From Eonycteris spelaea (taxonomy: Eukaryota; Chordata; Mammalia; Chiroptera; Pteropodidae), in contig PUFA01000006.1 in assembly GCA_003508835.1 (NCBI GenBank), positions 248,001 to 312,000 on the forward strand: a stretch of 64,000 nucleotides of DNA. Direction: 5' to 3'. The translations under genes were made by a program, and so were the position numbers. The notes under the pieces were generated by a model. The model saw nothing but the letters and a program-made list of their open reading frames with translations. It did not search any database and was not told the DNA's origin. Of the stretch, positions 62,270-64,000 are shown piece after piece. Each line of letters starts with the position of its first letter. Position 1 is the stretch's first letter.

Positions 62270-62567
62270 AGCAGAAAGCATGTTAAGGGTGAATGGATAT
62301 GCTAAGTGAAAGGAGCCAGACACAAAAGTATCACACCTTATGATTCCGTTTATATGAAACCCTAGAAAAGGCATAACTATAGTGACAGAAAGATCAGTGG
62401 TCATGGGGGGCGGGGGAGGTGAATTACAAATAGACATGAGAGAAATTTGGTGGGTGATGAAAATCTTCTATATTTTGATTATGGTGGTGGTTATACAACT
62501 ATATACATTTGTTAAAATTTATCAATTTGTACTCTGAAAATTGGTGAATTTTATTGCATAAATTATA
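62270..62567 (+). repeat. old LINE-1 (L1M) 3' end
   Basis: CTAAGTGAAAGGAGCCAGAC, CTTATGATTCCGTTTATATG, ATCAGTGGTCATGGGG, then the 3' end ACTCTGAAAATTGGTGAATT. Confidence 0.85.
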
Positions 62568-62762
62568 CAGATGGGCCCCAACTTACCATGGTTTGACTTA
62601 GGATTTTTAAGCTTTAGGAGTGCAAAAGTGATATGCACTCCATAGAAACCAGCTAGACTAAGCTATGATATTCACCAGGTTAAATGTATTTTCAGCTGAG
62701 ATATTTTCAATTTACAATGGGTTTATTGGAACATAACCCTATCTTAAATCAAGGAGCATCTG
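62568..62762. mobile_element. non-autonomous Tc1/mariner-type DNA transposon copy
   Basis: 195 bp with terminal CAGATG/CATCTG inverted ends, flanked by TA on both sides (62566-62567 and 62763-62764), which is the Tc1/mariner target duplication. Both ends are diverged copies of the same repeat phrase (CTTAGGATTTTTAAGCTTTA; TTTACAATGGGTTTATTGG). It is inserted in or beside L1M sequence. The exact family is not assigned. Confidence 0.75.
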
Positions 62763-62774
62763 TACTTCAAAAAA

Positions 62775-63123
62775 GTTCATTTTAAAAGTAAATACCATAT
62801 GATTTAACTTACATGTGGAATCTAAGGAACAAAAAGAACAAACTAATCAAAAACAAACTCATGAATATTGAGGACAATCTGGCAACAGCCAGAGGAGAGG
62901 CAGGGTTTGCGGAGCTTGGAGAAAGAGGTGAAGGGTTAAAGAGGAACAAATTAGTAGCTAAAAGTTGGTCACAGGGATGTGGAAAATGGCATAAGGAATG
63001 TAGTCAGTAGTACTATAATGGCTACATGTAGAGACAGATAGGTAAGTAATCAGGGGAATCATTTCATAAACTATATAAGTGTCTAACCAATGTATTGTAT
63101 ACCTGAAACTAATTTTAAATAAA
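62775..63123 (+). mobile_element. LINE-1 3' UTR copy, first of two
   Basis: 5'-truncated L1: ACCATATGATTTAACTTACA, GGTGAAGGGTTAAAGAGGAA, CATAAGGAATGTAGTCAGTA, ending GTATTGTATACCTGAAACTA and an A-rich tail. Style is that of laurasiatherian, bat-like L1. Confidence 0.8.
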
Positions 63124-63850
63124 TCAAAGAACGAGTGTTGATGAGGATGTGGAGAAAAGGGAACCCTCATACACTGTTGGTGGGATTGTAAATTGGTACA
63201 GTCACTATGGAAAACATTCTGGAGGTCCTTCAAAAAATTAAAAACAGATATACCTGTTGACCCAGCAATTGTGCTTCTGGGCATTTATCCAAAGAAAACC
63301 AAAATGACAATTTGTAAAGATCTCTGCATCAGTATGTTCATGCCAGCACAACTCCAATAGCCATGATATGGAAGCAACCTAAATGCCCTCGACAGATGAT
63401 TGGATAAAGAAACTATGGTTCATTATGCAATGGAATATTACTCCTCCATTAAAAAAAAATGAAATTCTACCATTCGCAAAGACACGCTGGGTGAAATAAG
63501 TCAGAGAAAGATAAATACCATATGATTTCACTTAAATGCAGAACATAAAGAACAAAAGAACAAACTAATCAAAAACAGACTCAAATATACAGGACAGTCT
63601 GGTGACGGCCAGAAGGAAGGGAGCTTGGGGGGCTGGGAGAATGGGGTGAAGGGTTAAGGAAGTACAAATTAGTAGTTGATAGATGGTCACAGGGATGGGG
63701 AGCACGCATAGGGAGTGCGTTAGCATTAATGTAATGGTTAGGCAGAGAGCCAGAGGAGAGAAAGAGCAATTAGGGGGATTATTTTATAAACTATGTCTAA
63801 CCAATGTACTGTTCCTGCAACTAACAACAAAATAAAATTTAAAAGAAAGT
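63124..63850 (+). mobile_element. LINE-1 3' end, second of two
   Basis: Begins in degraded ORF2 (GTTGATGAGGATGTGGAGAA, CCCAGCAATTGTGCTTCTGG, GATATGGAAGCAACCTAAAT), passes through the same 3' UTR as the preceding copy (63500-63830) and ends AACAACAAAATAAAATTTAAAAG. No intact ORF2. Confidence 0.85.
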
Positions 63851-64000
63851 GAATGGAAATTGAGAGTGTCTGCTAACAGGTACGAGGTTTCTTTTTGGAA
63901 TGATGGAAATGTTCTGGAATCAGTAGTGGTTGCATGACGTTCCGAATATACTAAAAACCATTGAATTGTATACTTTAAAATGGTGAATTTATATTTTCTG
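63851..64000 (+). repeat. old L1M 3' end, cut by the window edge
   Basis: GGTACGAGGTTTCTTTTTGG, AATGTTCTGGAATCAGTAGT, ATATACTAAAAACCATTGAA and ACTTTAAAATGGTGAATTT form the classic L1M 3' terminus. The younger L1 copies at 62775-63850 probably inserted into or next to it. Confidence 0.85.

Overview
This window is vertebrate nuclear DNA from a placental mammal. It has spliced exons, degenerate MIR and L2 copies throughout, CpG islands, microsatellites and LINE-1 3' ends. The left end carries DMBX1, the diencephalon/mesencephalon paired-type homeobox gene, on the minus strand. The right end carries the remains of a fatty-acid-amide-hydrolase (FAAH) family gene, also on the minus strand. This matches the human chromosome 1p33 order FAAH - FAAHP1/FAAH-OUT - DMBX1, seen here in reverse orientation. 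FAAH itself would be expected beyond position 64000. I see no Alu, B1/B2, Bov, CAN or ERE SINE in 64 kb. The youngest LINE-1 ends look laurasiatherian, of the kind I associate with bats. One 5S rRNA-derived retrocopy with an AAAC-rich tail is present, and 5S-derived SINEs are described from fruit bats. A bat, possibly a pteropodid, is my best guess, but it is an inference.

Layout. 1-5389: DMBX1, with four coding exons separated by introns of 763, 281 and 2973 bp. Three exons are intact; the first coding exon is 2 bp short and goes out of frame. 5390-14500: upstream flank full of MIR/L2/L1M fossils, with one unusually repeat-free CpG/AT-mixed block at 10.96-11.36 kb. 14.5-19.3 kb: a long CpG-rich domain that begins with a homeodomain-site-rich element and ends in a compact CCAAT/E-box/GC-box promoter-like core followed by a consensus splice donor on the plus strand. 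19.3-59.7 kb: gene desert with old repeats, microsatellites and a series of isolated repeat-free blocks (about 23.1, 25.1, 32.9, 40.3, 45.3, 48.8, 49.8, 52.55, 54.9 and 57.0 kb) that look like conserved developmental enhancers. 59.8-61.54 kb: the last two exons of a FAAH-family pseudogene. 62.2-64.0 kb: nested transposon fossils.

How the parts may work together. DMBX1 has a lysine at homeodomain position 50, the class that binds TAATCC. Several candidate blocks upstream of it contain TAATCC or paired TAAT sites, so the desert is most simply read as the DMBX1 regulatory landscape, possibly with autoregulation or OTX2 input. None of the regulatory calls is proven here. They rest on base composition, lack of repeats and motif content, and a cross-species alignment would decide them.

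No protein-coding gene other than DMBX1 is supported. The other open frames of 60-210 codons are antisense shadows of DMBX1 or chance frames in CpG-rich or low-complexity DNA.
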